Positions 51,299 through 61,122 of a DNA stretch of 64,000 nucleotides are shown here, in pieces. Under the pieces are notes generated by a model. That model saw nothing but the letters and a program-made list of their open reading frames with translations. It made no database searches and was not told the origin of the DNA. Position 1 is the first letter of the stretch, and the number at the start of each line of letters is the position of its first letter. The DNA lies in contig NZ_CP023688.1 of the NCBI RefSeq assembly GCF_008704655.1, positions 3,162,001-3,226,000 on the forward strand, written 5' to 3'. A program made the position numbers and the translations under genes. The DNA is from Streptomyces rimosus. Its GTDB lineage: Bacteria > Actinomycetota > Actinomycetes > Streptomycetales > Streptomycetaceae.

Positions 51299-51883
51299 GT
51301 GAAGCGCGCGGAGCAGGCGAGCGAGACCAGGGCGGCGCTGATCGAGGCGGCCAAGCGCCTGTTCGCGACCCGTGGCTACCTGAACACCAAGGTCACCGAC
51401 ATCACGGCGGCGGCCGGGCGGGCGGCGGGCTCCTTCTACAACCACTTCGCGGGCAAGGAAGAGCTGCTCAAGGCGCTGCTGGACGAGCTGGCCGCGGTGA
51501 GCGACCGCTTCGCGGACGCCGAGGGGCACATGTCCGACTTCACCGACCCGGACGCGATCCGCTACCACGTGGCCGTCTACTGGCGCATGCAACGGGAGCA
51601 CGCGCCGACCATGCTCGCGCTGCGCCAGGCGGCGCTGGTCAGCGAGGACTTCGCGCGCACCCTCGAACAGTTCCGCCGCGCGCAGGCCGCGGACCTGGCC
51701 GACCATCTGGCGCGCGTACAGAACCTGCCGGCGTCCGTCGAAACCACGCTGACGCTGATGAGCGCGATGATGGAAGCCCCCGCGCAGCTGCTGCACGAGC
51801 TGCCGGAGGAGGAGGCCGTCGAGGCGGCCACCCGGTTCATCTACCGCGCGCTGAACGGCAGGGACCACCCGCAGCGGGGGTGA
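51299..51883 (+). CDS. TetR family regulator
   Basis: 194 aa from GTG 51299 with GGGAGG ahead. HTH at ~28-50 (KVTDITAAAGRAAGSFYNHF), then the helical ligand domain. Divergent from the FAD monooxygenase, so probably senses its substrate. Convergent with the DHA2 exporter, which could belong to the same resistance module. Confidence 0.93.
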   Translation: MKRAEQASETRAALIEAAKRLFATRGYLNTKVTDITAAAGRAAGSFYNHFAGKEELLKALLDELAAVSDRFADAEGHMSDFTDPDAIRYHVAVYWRMQREHAPTMLALRQAALVSEDFARTLEQFRRAQAADLADHLARVQNLPASVETTLTLMSAMMEAPAQLLHELPEEEAVEAATRFIYRALNGRDHPQRG

Positions 51884-51910
51884 GGCGCCGCGGGCAGTCC
51901 CGTCGTTCCG

Positions 51911-53428
51911 TCAGTGGACCAGGACCGGGTCCGCCTCCGAAGGGCTGCGCTCCTCAGCGGGCGCGGCGGACCGGCCCGCTCCCCCGCCCGTACGGGCCTT
52001 GCCCGGCAGCAGGAACAGCAGCAGGAAGATGACCGCCAGCCCCGCCGCCACCCACCACAGCGAGGCGACCGTGGCATCGACGACCGCAGCCCGCGGGTCC
52101 CCGCCGGCCGCGTCGTCGAGGACGCCGAAGAAGGCCACCGAGGACAGCCCGAGGCCGAGCGCCATGCCCAGCTGGCTGGTGGTGTTGAAGATGCCGGACG
52201 CCGATCCGGAGTGCTCGGCCGGCACCTCGGAGATGGCCGCGTCGGTGATCGGGGCGACGATCAGACCCATGCCGCCGCCCATCAGGAGCATCGCGGGCAC
52301 CATCTGCCAGGAGGTCAGCCCGGTGCCGTACCGCCCGGCCTCCGCGATGTAGAGCAGCACACCGGCCAGCATGATCAGCGCCCCGGCCTGCAGTACCTTG
52401 CGCCCGAAGCGCGGCACCAGCTTCTGTACGGAGACACCGGCCGCCGCCGAGCAGGCGAGCGAGAACGGGATTCCGGTCAGCCCGGCGTGCAGCGGCCCCC
52501 AGCCCAGGCCCAGCTGCATGCACAGCGTCCAGACCAGGAAGAAGAGGCCGGACAGCGCGCCGAAGGTGAGCTGGACGCCGGTGCCCGCGGCGAACGTACG
52601 GAGCTTGAAGAGGGAGAGTTCGACGAGCGGCGAGCCGTCCTTGCGGGCCTTGGCGCGCTCGTACCGTACGAAGACGGCGAAGACCAGCGGGCTCGCGGCC
52701 ATCGACACGAACCCCCAGGCGGGCCAGCCCAGTTCGCGGCCCTGGGTGAGCGGATAGAGCACCATCAGGAGGGCGAGCGCGGCCAGGAGCATGCCGACGA
52801 TGTCCAGGCGCAGCGCCTTGGGGGCGCGGGACTCGGCGATGAAGCGGCGGCCGAGGACGATGCCCGCGACGCCGACCGGCAGGTTGATCAGGAAGATCGG
52901 CCGCCACTGGAGGCCGAGGAGGTCCCACTGCGTCAGCAGCGCGCCGATCAGCGGGCCGCACACCGCGCCCAGGCCGACGACGGCGCCGAACATGCCGAAG
53001 ACCTTGCCGCGCTCGTGCGGGGGAAAGGTGACGTGGATGATCGCCAGCACCTGCGGCACCATCAGCGCGGCCATCGCCCCCTGGAGGACCCGGGCCGCGA
53101 TCAGCATGTCCGGTCCTGCGGCGAGCCCACACAGCGCGGAGGCGGCGGTGAAGCCGCCCATGCCGAGCAGGAAGAGCCGGCGGCGGCCGTGGATGTCGCC
53201 GAGCCGGCCGCCGGTGATCAGGCCGACGGCGAAGGCGAGCGCATAGCCCGCGGTGATCCACTGGATCGCGCCGAACGACGCGCCGGTGTCCCGCTGGATG
53301 CTGGGTATGGCGATGTTGACGATGGTCGCGTCCACCAGATCCATGAAGGCTGCGGTGAGCACGACGGCGAGCGCGATCCAGCGTCTGCGGCCGGCCGTGC
53401 CGGGGGCGGTCGTGGGCGGGGTGGGCAT
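51911..53428 (-). CDS. DHA2 (EmrB/QacA) MFS drug exporter
   Basis: 505 aa from ATG 53428, GGAG ahead. Fourteen TM helices. Motif D1-type MDLVDATIVNIAIPSIQ in TM1, motif A GGRLGDIHGRRR and motif C VGLGAVCGPLIGALL. Proton-driven efflux of drugs or secondary metabolites. The start lies 155 bp from the divergent WYL regulator; a TAGGAC palindrome between them is the likely control site. Confidence 0.94.
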   Translation of the reverse strand: MPTPPTTAPGTAGRRRWIALAVVLTAAFMDLVDATIVNIAIPSIQRDTGASFGAIQWITAGYALAFAVGLITGGRLGDIHGRRRLFLLGMGGFTAASALCGLAAGPDMLIAARVLQGAMAALMVPQVLAIIHVTFPPHERGKVFGMFGAVVGLGAVCGPLIGALLTQWDLLGLQWRPIFLINLPVGVAGIVLGRRFIAESRAPKALRLDIVGMLLAALALLMVLYPLTQGRELGWPAWGFVSMAASPLVFAVFVRYERAKARKDGSPLVELSLFKLRTFAAGTGVQLTFGALSGLFFLVWTLCMQLGLGWGPLHAGLTGIPFSLACSAAAGVSVQKLVPRFGRKVLQAGALIMLAGVLLYIAEAGRYGTGLTSWQMVPAMLLMGGGMGLIVAPITDAAISEVPAEHSGSASGIFNTTSQLGMALGLGLSSVAFFGVLDDAAGGDPRAAVVDATVASLWWVAAGLAVIFLLLFLLPGKARTGGGAGRSAAPAEERSPSEADPVLVH

Positions 53429-53541
53429 GGCGCTGTCTCCTGAGGGCCTGGGTTTGCGAAGCGTCCGCGACTCTGGCGGCGGACGGCAGGTGCGGCGCGG
53501 CGGGCGCCGTGCTGCTGCGTACCAGAACGTTAGGGCGCCTG

Positions 53542-53560
53542 TAGGACAGACCCGGTCCTA
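53542..53560. promoter_or_regulatory. TAGGAC-N7-GTCCTA operator candidate
   Basis: Perfect 6-bp arms, directly before the CATGAT -10 of the WYL gene and 113 bp before the exporter start. Confidence 0.6.
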
Positions 53561-53583
53561 CTTCGTCCGCCATGATTGCGGGC

Positions 53584-54582
53584 ATGAGCGAAACCTCGGC
53601 CCGCCTGCTGAATCTCCTGTCCCTCCTCCAGACACCCCGGGAATGGCCCGGCAGTGAACTCGCCGGACGCCTCAACGTCACCACGCGCACCATCCGCCGC
53701 GACATCGAGCGGCTGCGCGAACTCGGCTACCCGGTGCACGCCACGATGGGCGCGGAGGGCGGCTACCGGCTCGCCGCGGGCACCGCGCTGCCCCCGCTGC
53801 TGCTGGACGACGAGGAGGCGGTGGCCATCGCCGTCGGCCTGCGCTCGGCGGCCGGGCACACCGTCGACGGCATCGAGGAGGCGTCCGTACGCGCCCTCGC
53901 CAAGCTGGAGCAGGTGCTGCCGTCCCGGCTGCGGCGGCGGGTGGGCACGCTCGGCACCGCCACCGTACCGATGCCCTCCGGGGACGGCCCGACCGTCGAT
54001 CCGGCCCATCTGACCACCCTGGCCGCGGCGGTCGCCAACCAGGAGCGGGTCCGCTTCTCCTACCGGGCGGGCGACGGCACCCCCTCGAAGCGCCTGGTCG
54101 AGCCGCACCGGCTGGTCTCGGCCGGGCGCCGCTGGTATCTGGTGGCGTACGACAACGAGCGCGAGGACTGGCGGATCTTCCGGGTCGACCGGCTGTCCGA
54201 TCCGTACCCCACCGGGGTACGGACGCCGCCGCGCGACCTGCCCGCCGAGGATGCCGCCGCGTATGTGCGGGGGCAGCTGCGAAGCCTGGCGGCGGGCGGT
54301 GTCGCCGCGGTGGCCACGGTGTACGCGCCCGCCGACGAGGTGGCCGCCCGGCTGGGGAACGCGGCGGTCGAGGTGGAGCCGATCGACGAGCGCTCCTGCC
54401 GCCTGCGCACCGGGCCCGACCCCCTGGACTGGACGGCGTACCGGCTGGCGATGCTGGGCCATGAGTTCACGGTGCACGAACCGGCGGAGCTGGCGGCGTA
54501 CCTGCGGCAGCTGGGCGGGAGGGTGCTGCGGGCGGCCGAGGAGGAGGGCGGGGCGGCGTCTCCCGATACCGGGGAGGGGTAG
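53584..54582 (+). CDS. WYL-domain transcriptional regulator
   Basis: 332 aa from ATG 53584; CATGAT seven bases upstream suggests leaderless initiation, making ATG 53572 part of the promoter. N-terminal HTH-11 (LLNLLSLLQTPREWPGSELAGR, TTRTIRRDIERLRELGYPV), a WYL domain at ~150-215 with RLVEPHRLVSAGRRWYLVAY, and a WCX C-terminal part. Divergent from the exporter, likely its regulator. Not co-transcribed with copA, which has its own CsoR site. Confidence 0.92.
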   Translation: MSETSARLLNLLSLLQTPREWPGSELAGRLNVTTRTIRRDIERLRELGYPVHATMGAEGGYRLAAGTALPPLLLDDEEAVAIAVGLRSAAGHTVDGIEEASVRALAKLEQVLPSRLRRRVGTLGTATVPMPSGDGPTVDPAHLTTLAAAVANQERVRFSYRAGDGTPSKRLVEPHRLVSAGRRWYLVAYDNEREDWRIFRVDRLSDPYPTGVRTPPRDLPAEDAAAYVRGQLRSLAAGGVAAVATVYAPADEVAARLGNAAVEVEPIDERSCRLRTGPDPLDWTAYRLAMLGHEFTVHEPAELAAYLRQLGGRVLRAAEEEGGAASPDTGEG

Positions 54583-54587
54583 CACGC

Positions 54588-54604
54588 ATACCCCCTGGGG
54601 GTAT
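54588..54604. promoter_or_regulatory. CsoR-type copper operator
   Basis: ATACCCCCTGGGGGTAT: perfect 8-bp arms around a central T, matching CsoR boxes (TACCC-GGGTA core). 63 bp before copA. Copper binding to CsoR would release it. Confidence 0.85.
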
Positions 54605-54666
54605 ACAGTCGGGGCAGTGGACGACAGCGGCACCCCGCCGTCACCCCCGCCCCCGAAGGAGCAGCC

Positions 54667-56943
54667 ATGACCACCACCGTCGACGGACACCGCATCGAGC
54701 TGGAGATCGGCGGCATGACCTGCGCCTCCTGCGCCGCCCGCATCGAGAAGAAGCTCAACCGGATGGACGGCGTGACCGCCACCGTCAACTACGCGACGGA
54801 GAAGGCCAAGGTCACCTACGAGGAAGGCGCGGGCATCGGCGTCGCGGACCTGATCGCCACCGTCGAGAAGACCGGCTACACGGCCGCCGTACCGGAACCC
54901 CCGGCCCCCGCCCCGCCGCCACCCGAACCCGGCGCGGCCCCGGCACCGGAACCGGACGCCGGCTCCCTCGCCCCGCTGCGGCAGCGGCTGACCGTCTCCG
55001 TGGTCCTGGCCGTGCCGGTGATCCTGATGGCGATGGTCCCGGCGCTGCAGTTCACCAACTGGCAGTGGCTGTCGCTGACGCTGGCGGCGCCGGTCGTGGC
55101 GTACGGCGCCTGGCCGTTCCACAAGGCCGCCTGGACCAACCTGCGGCACGGCGCCGCCACCATGGACACCCTGGTCTCCCTGGGCACGCTCGCCGCGCTC
55201 GGCTGGTCGCTGTGGGCCCTGTTCTTCGGCCACGCCGGGATGCCCGGCATGACCCACCCGTTCGAGCTGACCATCGAGCGCGGCGACGGCGGCAGCAACA
55301 TCTACCTGGAGGCCGCGGCCGGCGTCACCGCCTTCATCCTGGCCGGGCGCTACTTCGAGGCCCGCTCCAAGCGCCGGGCCGGGGCCGCGCTGAAGGCGCT
55401 GCTGGAGCTGGGCGCCAAGGACGTCGCGGTGCTGCGGGACGGGCGCGAGATCCGCGTACCGGTGGGTGAGCTGGCCGTCGGCGACCGCTTCGTGGTCCGC
55501 CCGGGAGAGAAGATCGCCACGGACGGCACGGTCGTGGACGGCTCCTCCGCGGTGGACGCCTCGATGCTCACCGGCGAGTCGGTGCCCGTCGAGGTCGCCC
55601 CTGGCGACCGGGTCACCGGCGCCACCGTCAACGCGGGCGGCCGGATCGTCGTCGAGGCGACCCGGGTCGGCGCGGACACCCAGCTGGCCCGGATGGCGCG
55701 GCTGGTGGAGGACGCGCAGAACGGCAAGGCCGCCGCACAGCGCCTGGCCGACCGGATCTCCGCGGTCTTCGTCCCGGTCGTCATCGCGCTGGCCATCGGG
55801 ACCCTGGGCTACTGGCTGATCACGGGCGAGGGAGCGGTCGCCGCCTTCACCGCCGCGGTCGCCGTACTGATCATCGCCTGCCCCTGCGCGCTGGGCCTGG
55901 CCACCCCGACCGCCCTCATGGTCGGCACCGGCCGCGGCGCCCAGCTCGGCATCCTGATCAAGGGCCCGGAGGTCCTGGAGACCACCCGCCGCGTGGACAC
56001 CGTCGTCCTGGACAAGACCGGCACCGTCACCACCGGCGCGATGACGCTCACCGCCGTCCACCTCGCCGACGGGGTGTCCGAGGCGGACGCGCTGCGCCTG
56101 GCCGGCGCCCTGGAGCACTCCTCCGAGCACCCCATCGCCCGCGCCATCGCCGGTGCGGCGGCCGAGCGTACGGGTGAGCTGCCGGTCCCCGAGGACTTCG
56201 CGAACGTACCCGGCCGCGGTGTCCAGGGCGTCGTCGAGGGCCACGCCGTCCTCGTCGGCCGCACCTCGCTCCTCTCCGACTGGGCCATCGAACTGCCCGC
56301 CACACTGGCCGGCGCCAAGACGGCCGCCGAGGACGCCGGGCACACCGCCGTCGCCGTGGCCTGGGACGGGGCGGCACGGGCCGTGCTCGTCGTCGCCGAC
56401 GCGGTCAAGCCCACCAGCGCCGAGGCGATCCGCCGGCTGCGCGCCCTCGGCCTCACCCCGGTCCTGCTGACCGGCGACAACGCGGCCGTCGCCCGCTCGG
56501 TGGCCGCCGAGGTCGGCATCGACGCGGAACACGTGATCGCCGAGGTGCTGCCCGAGGACAAGGTCTCGGTGGTCAAGGCCCTCCAGGCGGAGGGGAAGTC
56601 GGTGGCCATGGTCGGCGACGGCGTCAACGACGCGGCGGCGCTCGCCCAGGCCGACCTGGGGCTGGCGATGGGCACCGGCACGGACGCCGCCATCGAGGCG
56701 GGCGATCTGACGCTGGTACGGGGCGACCTGCGCGCCGCCGCGGACGCCATCCGCCTCGCCCGCCGCACCCTCGGCACCATCAAGGCCAACCTCTTCTGGG
56801 CCTTCGGCTACAACGTCGCCGCGCTGCCGCTGGCCGCGGCCGGCCTGCTCAACCCGATGATCGCCGGGGCCGCGATGGCCTTCTCCTCGGTCTTCGTGGT
56901 GGCCAACAGCCTCCGGCTGCGCCGCTTCAAGCCGCTCGCCTGA
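54667..56943 (+). CDS. copA: copper-exporting P1B-type ATPase
   Basis: 758 aa from ATG 54667 (GAAGGAGC ahead). N-terminal heavy-metal domain with GMTCASC (~16-22), a Pro-rich linker, eight TM helices, CPC metal gate in IIACPCALG (~403), phosphorylation DKTGT (~447), HP motif [14 protein letters not shown] and GDGVND. Exports Cu(I) from the cytosol. Controlled by the CsoR box upstream. No copper chaperone gene is adjacent. Confidence 0.97.
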   Translation: MTTTVDGHRIELEIGGMTCASCAARIEKKLNRMDGVTATVNYATEKAKVTYEEGAGIGVADLIATVEKTGYTAAVPEPPAPAPPPPEPGAAPAPEPDAGSLAPLRQRLTVSVVLAVPVILMAMVPALQFTNWQWLSLTLAAPVVAYGAWPFHKAAWTNLRHGAATMDTLVSLGTLAALGWSLWALFFGHAGMPGMTHPFELTIERGDGGSNIYLEAAAGVTAFILAGRYFEARSKRRAGAALKALLELGAKDVAVLRDGREIRVPVGELAVGDRFVVRPGEKIATDGTVVDGSSAVDASMLTGESVPVEVAPGDRVTGATVNAGGRIVVEATRVGADTQLARMARLVEDAQNGKAAAQRLADRISAVFVPVVIALAIGTLGYWLITGEGAVAAFTAAVAVLIIACPCALGLATPTALMVGTGRGAQLGILIKGPEVLETTRRVDTVVLDKTGTVTTGAMTLTAVHLADGVSEADALRLAGALEHSSEHPIARAIAGAAAERTGELPVPEDFANVPGRGVQGVVEGHAVLVGRTSLLSDWAIELPATLAGAKTAAEDAGHTAVAVAWDGAARAVLVVADAVKPTSAEAIRRLRALGLTPVLLTGDNAAVARSVAAEVGIDAEHVIAEVLPEDKVSVVKALQAEGKSVAMVGDGVNDAAALAQADLGLAMGTGTDAAIEAGDLTLVRGDLRAAADAIRLARRTLGTIKANLFWAFGYNVAALPLAAAGLLNPMIAGAAMAFSSVFVVANSLRLRRFKPLA

Positions 56944-56960
56944 GCGGGACACCGACGGCC

Positions 56961-57001
56961 GGCCCGGCCTCCGACAGCGCACCGCCGTCGGGGGCCGGGC
57001 C
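56961..57001 (+). terminator. copA terminator
   Basis: GGCCCGGCCTCCGAC and GTCGGGGGCCGGGCC, 15-bp arms with one mismatch, 11-base loop, 18 bp after the stop. Confidence 0.75.
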
Positions 57002-57176
57002 GCTCGCGTGCGCGGAATCACGTCACCGTACGGAGTCGCCGGAGACACCCGCCCCGGGCGGTACGTGGCATTCCCTCCAGAAGACGCCCCCGAAGATTGG
57101 CGCATCACGCAACGCCTCCCAGGAGCCACACCCCCAACACTGAACGGATACCGTCCGCACACGCACAGGGGATCCC

Positions 57177-58115
57177 ATGACGGGCGCACGCGTCCTGGCC
57201 CTCGGCCACTACCAGCCCTCCCGGGTACTCACCAACGACGATCTCGCGAAGATGGTCGACACCGACGACGCGTGGATCAGCAGCCGCGTCGGCATCCGCA
57301 CCCGGCACATAGCGGCCCCCGACGAGACCGTGGACGCGATGGCAGCCGCCGCCGCGGCCAAGGCGCTGGCCGCGAGCGGTCTGACGGCCCAGGACATCGA
57401 CCTCGTCCTGGTGGCCACCTGCACGGCCGTCGACCGCAGCCCCAACACCGCGGCTCGGGTCGCCGCCCGGCTCGGCCTGCCGTCGCCCGCCGCCATGGAC
57501 ATCAACGTCGTCTGCGCCGGCTTCACCCACGCGCTGGCCACCGCCGACCACGCCATCCGGGCCGGGTCGGCGGTCAACGCGCTGGTCGTCGGTGCCGAGA
57601 AGTTCACCGACGTGGTGGACTGGACGGACCGCTCCACCTGCGTACTCGTCGGGGACGGGGCCGGCGCCGCGGTCGTCACGGCCGCCCCCGAACCGGAGAT
57701 CGGCCCGGTGCTGTGGGGCTCGGTCCCGGACATGGGCGACGCCGTACGCATCGAAGGCAGCCCGCCCCGCTTCGCCCAGCAGGGCCAGGCCGTCTACCGC
57801 TGGGCCACCACCCGCCTGCCGGCCATCGCCCGCCAGGTGTGCGAACGCTCCGGCATCGCACCGGCCGACCTGGCCGGGGTCGTGCTGCACCAGGCCAACC
57901 TGCGGCTGATCGAACCGCTGGCGGAGCGCATCGGCGCCGTCAACGCGGTGATCGCGCGCGATGTCGTCGAGTCCGGCAACACCTCGGCCGCCTCCGTACC
58001 GCTCGCCCTGTCCAAGCTGGTGGAACGGCGGGAGATCCCGTCCGGCGCCCCGGTCCTGCTCTTCGGGTTCGGCGGCAACCTGTCGTATGCGGGTCAGGTG
58101 ATCCGGTGCCCTTGA
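57177..58115 (+). CDS. 3-oxoacyl-ACP synthase III (KAS III) homologue
   Basis: 312 aa from ATG 57177. Catalytic Cys113 in DINVVCAGF, His in VVLHQANLRL, Asn in ESGNTSAAS; GDGAGAAVV and the C-terminal GFGGNLSYA glycine loop. Complete triad, so it should condense an acyl-CoA with malonyl-ACP. It stands alone, away from a fabD-acpP-fabF operon, suggesting a specialised role such as a starter unit or signalling metabolite rather than primary fatty-acid synthesis. Confidence 0.93.
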   Translation: MTGARVLALGHYQPSRVLTNDDLAKMVDTDDAWISSRVGIRTRHIAAPDETVDAMAAAAAAKALAASGLTAQDIDLVLVATCTAVDRSPNTAARVAARLGLPSPAAMDINVVCAGFTHALATADHAIRAGSAVNALVVGAEKFTDVVDWTDRSTCVLVGDGAGAAVVTAAPEPEIGPVLWGSVPDMGDAVRIEGSPPRFAQQGQAVYRWATTRLPAIARQVCERSGIAPADLAGVVLHQANLRLIEPLAERIGAVNAVIARDVVESGNTSAASVPLALSKLVERREIPSGAPVLLFGFGGNLSYAGQVIRCP

Positions 58116-58205
58116 GGGGCTGACACGGGTGGTCGGGCGCCCGGCGGTCCCGCCGCGTCCGATTTCTTCAAGACCCGGTCAGGGCGCGCTGCCTACGCTC
58201 CCCGT

Positions 58206-58637
58206 ATGAGCAACGAAACGCACTCCACCTCGACCACCACCCCGCGCTTCGCGGCGATCGGCATGGTCGTCGCCGACATGGCGGCCTCGCTCGCCTTCTA
58301 CCGCCGCCTCGGCCTCACCGTCCCGGCGGAGGCCGACACCGCCCCGCACGCCGAAGCCGCGCTGCCCGGCGGGCTGCGCCTGATGTGGGACACGTACGAG
58401 ACCGCGCGCTCCATCGACCCCGGGTGGACACCGCCGGCCGACGGCGCCGCGACGGGCCTGGCGTTCGAGTGCGCCGGCCCGGCGGAGGTCGACAAGGTCT
58501 ACGCGGAACTGGTCGACGCGGGTTACACCGGGGAGAAGCAGCCGTGGGACGCGGACTGGGGGCAGCGGTACGCGGTGATCCAGGACCCGGACGGGCACGG
58601 GGTGGATCTGTTCGCGGCGCTGCCCCGGGCCGTGTGA
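58206..58637 (+). CDS. VOC superfamily (glyoxalase/bleomycin-resistance-type) protein
   Basis: 143 aa from ATG 58206; TACGCT (58194-58199) six bases before it indicates a leaderless mRNA. Paired beta-alpha-beta-beta-beta modules: AIGMVVADMAASLAFYRRLG and AFECAGPAEVDKVYAEL, ending RYAVIQDPDGHGVDLFA. Metal ligands incomplete by eye. Substrate or drug unknown. Confidence 0.9.
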   Translation: MSNETHSTSTTTPRFAAIGMVVADMAASLAFYRRLGLTVPAEADTAPHAEAALPGGLRLMWDTYETARSIDPGWTPPADGAATGLAFECAGPAEVDKVYAELVDAGYTGEKQPWDADWGQRYAVIQDPDGHGVDLFAALPRAV

Positions 58638-58641
58638 CGGC

Positions 58642-58866
58642 CTACGGCACTTCCCGCAGGTACAGCGCCCCGCACGAGTGGCAGAAGGGTTCGGCCGCCG
58701 ATGTGCCCCAGGCGTCCGCGGACTGCACCGCCGCGTCCGGTTGCAGTTCGCGTCCGCACATGGACAGGGTGCCGTCCAGCCGCACCATGTGCCAGATCTT
58801 GACCCGCGCGTCCGGCTCCCGCGGCGAGCCGCCGTCCGCGTACTCCGCACGCATCTCGTGCTCCAT
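58642..58866 (-). CDS. small Cys-containing conserved protein
   Basis: 74 aa from ATG 58866, GGAGGTG ahead. Contains Met-Cys-Gly-Arg-Glu-Leu and FCHSCGALYL; the Cys-x2-Cys pair with the upstream Cys and a His could bind zinc. WHMVRLDGT precedes. Small streptomycete family of unknown function. Convergent with the VOC gene, four bases between stops. Confidence 0.72.
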   Translation of the reverse strand: MEHEMRAEYADGGSPREPDARVKIWHMVRLDGTLSMCGRELQPDAAVQSADAWGTSAAEPFCHSCGALYLREVP

Positions 58867-58949
58867 GGCGACACACCTCCTCGCCCCCACGATGCGCCCG
58901 CGAGGGGGCCGCCCGCTACCCGGCGGCCCCGCCCGCACCACCGCCCGGC

Positions 58950-59861
58950 TCAGAACACCGACCAGCCGGTCAGCGTCGTGAAGTGGTCCAGCGCCGCCGC
59001 GCCCGCCACCGAGTTGCCCCGCCTGTCCAGCCCGGGGCTCCATACGCACAGCGTGCAGCGCCCCGGCACGACCGCCACGATGCCGCCGCCGACGCCGCTC
59101 TTGGCGGGCAGCCCGACCCGGTAGGCGAACTCCCCGGCCGCGTCGTACGTGCCGCAGGTCAGCATCACCGCGTTGATCCGCTTGGCCTCGCGCGCCTCCA
59201 GCAGGCGGCTGCCGTCGGCGCGCAGCCCGTGCCGGGCCAGGAAGCCGCCGGCCGCCGCCAGGTCGCGGCAGCTCATCTCGATGGAGCACTGCCAGAAGTA
59301 GTGCTCGATGACGCTGGGGACCGGGTTCTCCAGGTTGCCGAAGCTGGCCATGAAGTGCGCGAGCGCCGCGTTGCGGTCGCCGTGGTCGGCCTCGGAGTCG
59401 GCCACGGCCTGGTCGAAGGCGAGGTCCGGGTTGCCGCTCTCCTCGCGCAGGAAGTGCAGCATCGTGGTGCTGGCGTCGCCGGTCAGCGTCTGGAGGCGGT
59501 CGGTGACGACCAGCGCGCCCGCGTTGATGAAGGGGTTGCGCGGTACGCCGTTCTCCCACTCCAGTTGCACGAGCGAATTGAACGGGGTGCCCGACGGCTC
59601 GCGACCGACCCGCTTCCAGATGTCGTCGTTGTCGTTGGCCATGACCAGGGCCAGCGAGAACGTCTTCGAGATGGACTGTACGGAGAACGGGACCTCCCAG
59701 TCCCCCACCCCGTAGACCTCGCCGTTGATGTCGGCGACCGCTATGCCGAAGCGGTCCATCGGCACCTTCTCCAGCGCCGGTATGTAATCGGCAACCTGCC
59801 CATGTCCGACATACGGCCTCGCAAAGGCCGCTACCTCCTCAAGAACGGCCTGGTAGTCCAT
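58950..59861 (-). CDS. glsA: glutaminase A
   Basis: 303 aa from ATG 59861; TAGCGT (59874-59869) seven bases ahead suggests leaderless initiation, preferred over GTG 59870. Serine-dependent beta-lactamase-like fold: SVQSISKTFSL holds the S-x-x-K pair, then NPFINAGALVV, DHGDRNAALAHFM, CGTYDAAGEFAYRVGLPAKSG. Converts glutamine to glutamate and ammonia. The promoter lies over the end of the upstream AraC gene. Confidence 0.95.
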   Translation of the reverse strand: MDYQAVLEEVAAFARPYVGHGQVADYIPALEKVPMDRFGIAVADINGEVYGVGDWEVPFSVQSISKTFSLALVMANDNDDIWKRVGREPSGTPFNSLVQLEWENGVPRNPFINAGALVVTDRLQTLTGDASTTMLHFLREESGNPDLAFDQAVADSEADHGDRNAALAHFMASFGNLENPVPSVIEHYFWQCSIEMSCRDLAAAGGFLARHGLRADGSRLLEAREAKRINAVMLTCGTYDAAGEFAYRVGLPAKSGVGGGIVAVVPGRCTLCVWSPGLDRRGNSVAGAAALDHFTTLTGWSVF

Positions 59862-59871
59862 GACGGACACG

Positions 59872-60627
59872 CTAACCCGAGGCCACCAGCACCCCCAGCG
59901 GGACCCCTGCCAGCGCCTTCACCTCGCGTGCCAGGTGCGCCTGGTCCGCGTACCCGGCACGGGCCGCCACGTCCGCGTACGGCATGCCGCCGCGGGCCAG
60001 CTCCAGCGCGCGCACCAGGCGCAGCACCCTGGCCAGCGTCTTGGGGCCGTAGCCGAACGCCGTCAGGCACCGGCGGTACAGCTGCCGCTCGCCGACGCCG
60101 ACGGTCCGGGCCACCTCCGCCACCGGGCGGCCGTCGGCGAGCGCGGCGGCGATCATCCCGCGCGCCGGGTCGGGCGGGTCGGCCGCCGCCCGCAGCCGGT
60201 CCACCGCGATCTCCTCCAGCACTCTTCCGGGTGATCCGGTCCCGGCCAGCGTCCCGGCCAGCCGCGCCACCCGGTCCCGTGGCCACAGTTCGTCCAGCGG
60301 CACCCGCTGATCGCGCAGTACGTGTGCCGGTACACCGAGGACGGCGGGCCCCTGACCAGGGGCGAAGCGCAGCCCGACGACGAGGGAGCCGGGCCGGACG
60401 GCCGGGGCGTGGGCGGTGGTGTCCGGGCCGGCCACGGTCAGCCGGCCGTCCATCCACAGCAGGTCCGTACAGCCGTCGGGCAGCACCCGCTGCGGCGCCC
60501 CCGGGACGCCGCCGGGCGCCCGTTTCGCCCATACGACCGCGCCGGGCAGCCGCGAGGCCCGCTCGCGGTACCCGCCGCACTCCCCGTCGGCACCCCGGCG
60601 CACGCTGCCGTCCCCGTCCGCACTCAC
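59872..60627 (-). CDS. AraC family regulator
   Basis: 251 aa from GTG 60627; CACGCT six bases ahead fits leaderless initiation. N-terminal ligand-like domain (VLPDGCTDLLWMDGRLTVAG, GLRFAPGQGPAVLGVP) and a C-terminal AraC double HTH (AEVARTVGVGERQLYRRCLT, YADVAARAGYADQAHLAREV). The glutaminase gene begins directly after. Target unknown; could control glsA or the divergent small gene. Confidence 0.9.
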   Translation of the reverse strand: MSADGDGSVRRGADGECGGYRERASRLPGAVVWAKRAPGGVPGAPQRVLPDGCTDLLWMDGRLTVAGPDTTAHAPAVRPGSLVVGLRFAPGQGPAVLGVPAHVLRDQRVPLDELWPRDRVARLAGTLAGTGSPGRVLEEIAVDRLRAAADPPDPARGMIAAALADGRPVAEVARTVGVGERQLYRRCLTAFGYGPKTLARVLRLVRALELARGGMPYADVAARAGYADQAHLAREVKALAGVPLGVLVASG

Positions 60628-60732
60628 ATCCCCAGCGTGGCACGGGAACGCGGGTAACGTCCGGTCCGTTGATCGGGTACAGCCCGTGACCGGCGGGCCC
60701 AACGCCCCTCCCCCGACCTCATGGAGGCAGCA

Positions 60733-60966
60733 ATGGCAGGCTTTCTCGACCGCGCCAAGGAGCAGGCACAGAGCGCTCTGAACCAGGGCAAGCAGAAGGT
60801 CGACGAGGTCCAGCAGCAGCGCGCGGGCAACGACCTGCTGAAGAAGCTGGGCGCGGCCTACTACGCCGAGCGCCGTGGCAGCGGCTCCGCCCAGGCCACC
60901 CAGGAAGCGCTGAGCGCGCTCGAAGCCCATATCGCCACCCACGGCGACGGCTTTCTGCGCGGCTGA
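60733..60966 (+). CDS. small helical conserved protein
   Basis: 77 aa from ATG 60733 with GGAGG ahead. Amphipathic and Gln/Lys/Ala-rich: FLDRAKEQAQSALNQGKQKV, then LLKKLGAAYYAERRGSGSAQ. No TM, Cys or known motif; resembles actinobacterial phage-shock/DUF-type small proteins. Expressed from the region divergent to the AraC gene. Confidence 0.75.
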   Translation: MAGFLDRAKEQAQSALNQGKQKVDEVQQQRAGNDLLKKLGAAYYAERRGSGSAQATQEALSALEAHIATHGDGFLRG

Positions 60967-61122
60967 AAAAGCAGGGGAAAAAGCGGTGGAAAGCGGCTGA
61001 AAGCGCTCGCTCACCCGCTCGCACACGCGACGAACGGCTGGCCTGGGACCTGGCGTTCCAGTACAAGCGTTTTACGAGGCGGTGCGCGGTCGGCGGCCGC
61101 CGCGCACCGAACGGAGTCGGCC

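Noticed and set aside
53530-57189. 1219-aa minus-strand ORF opposite copA and the WYL gene
   Set aside because: Shadow frame caused by high GC; the plus-strand genes have complete catalytic motifs.
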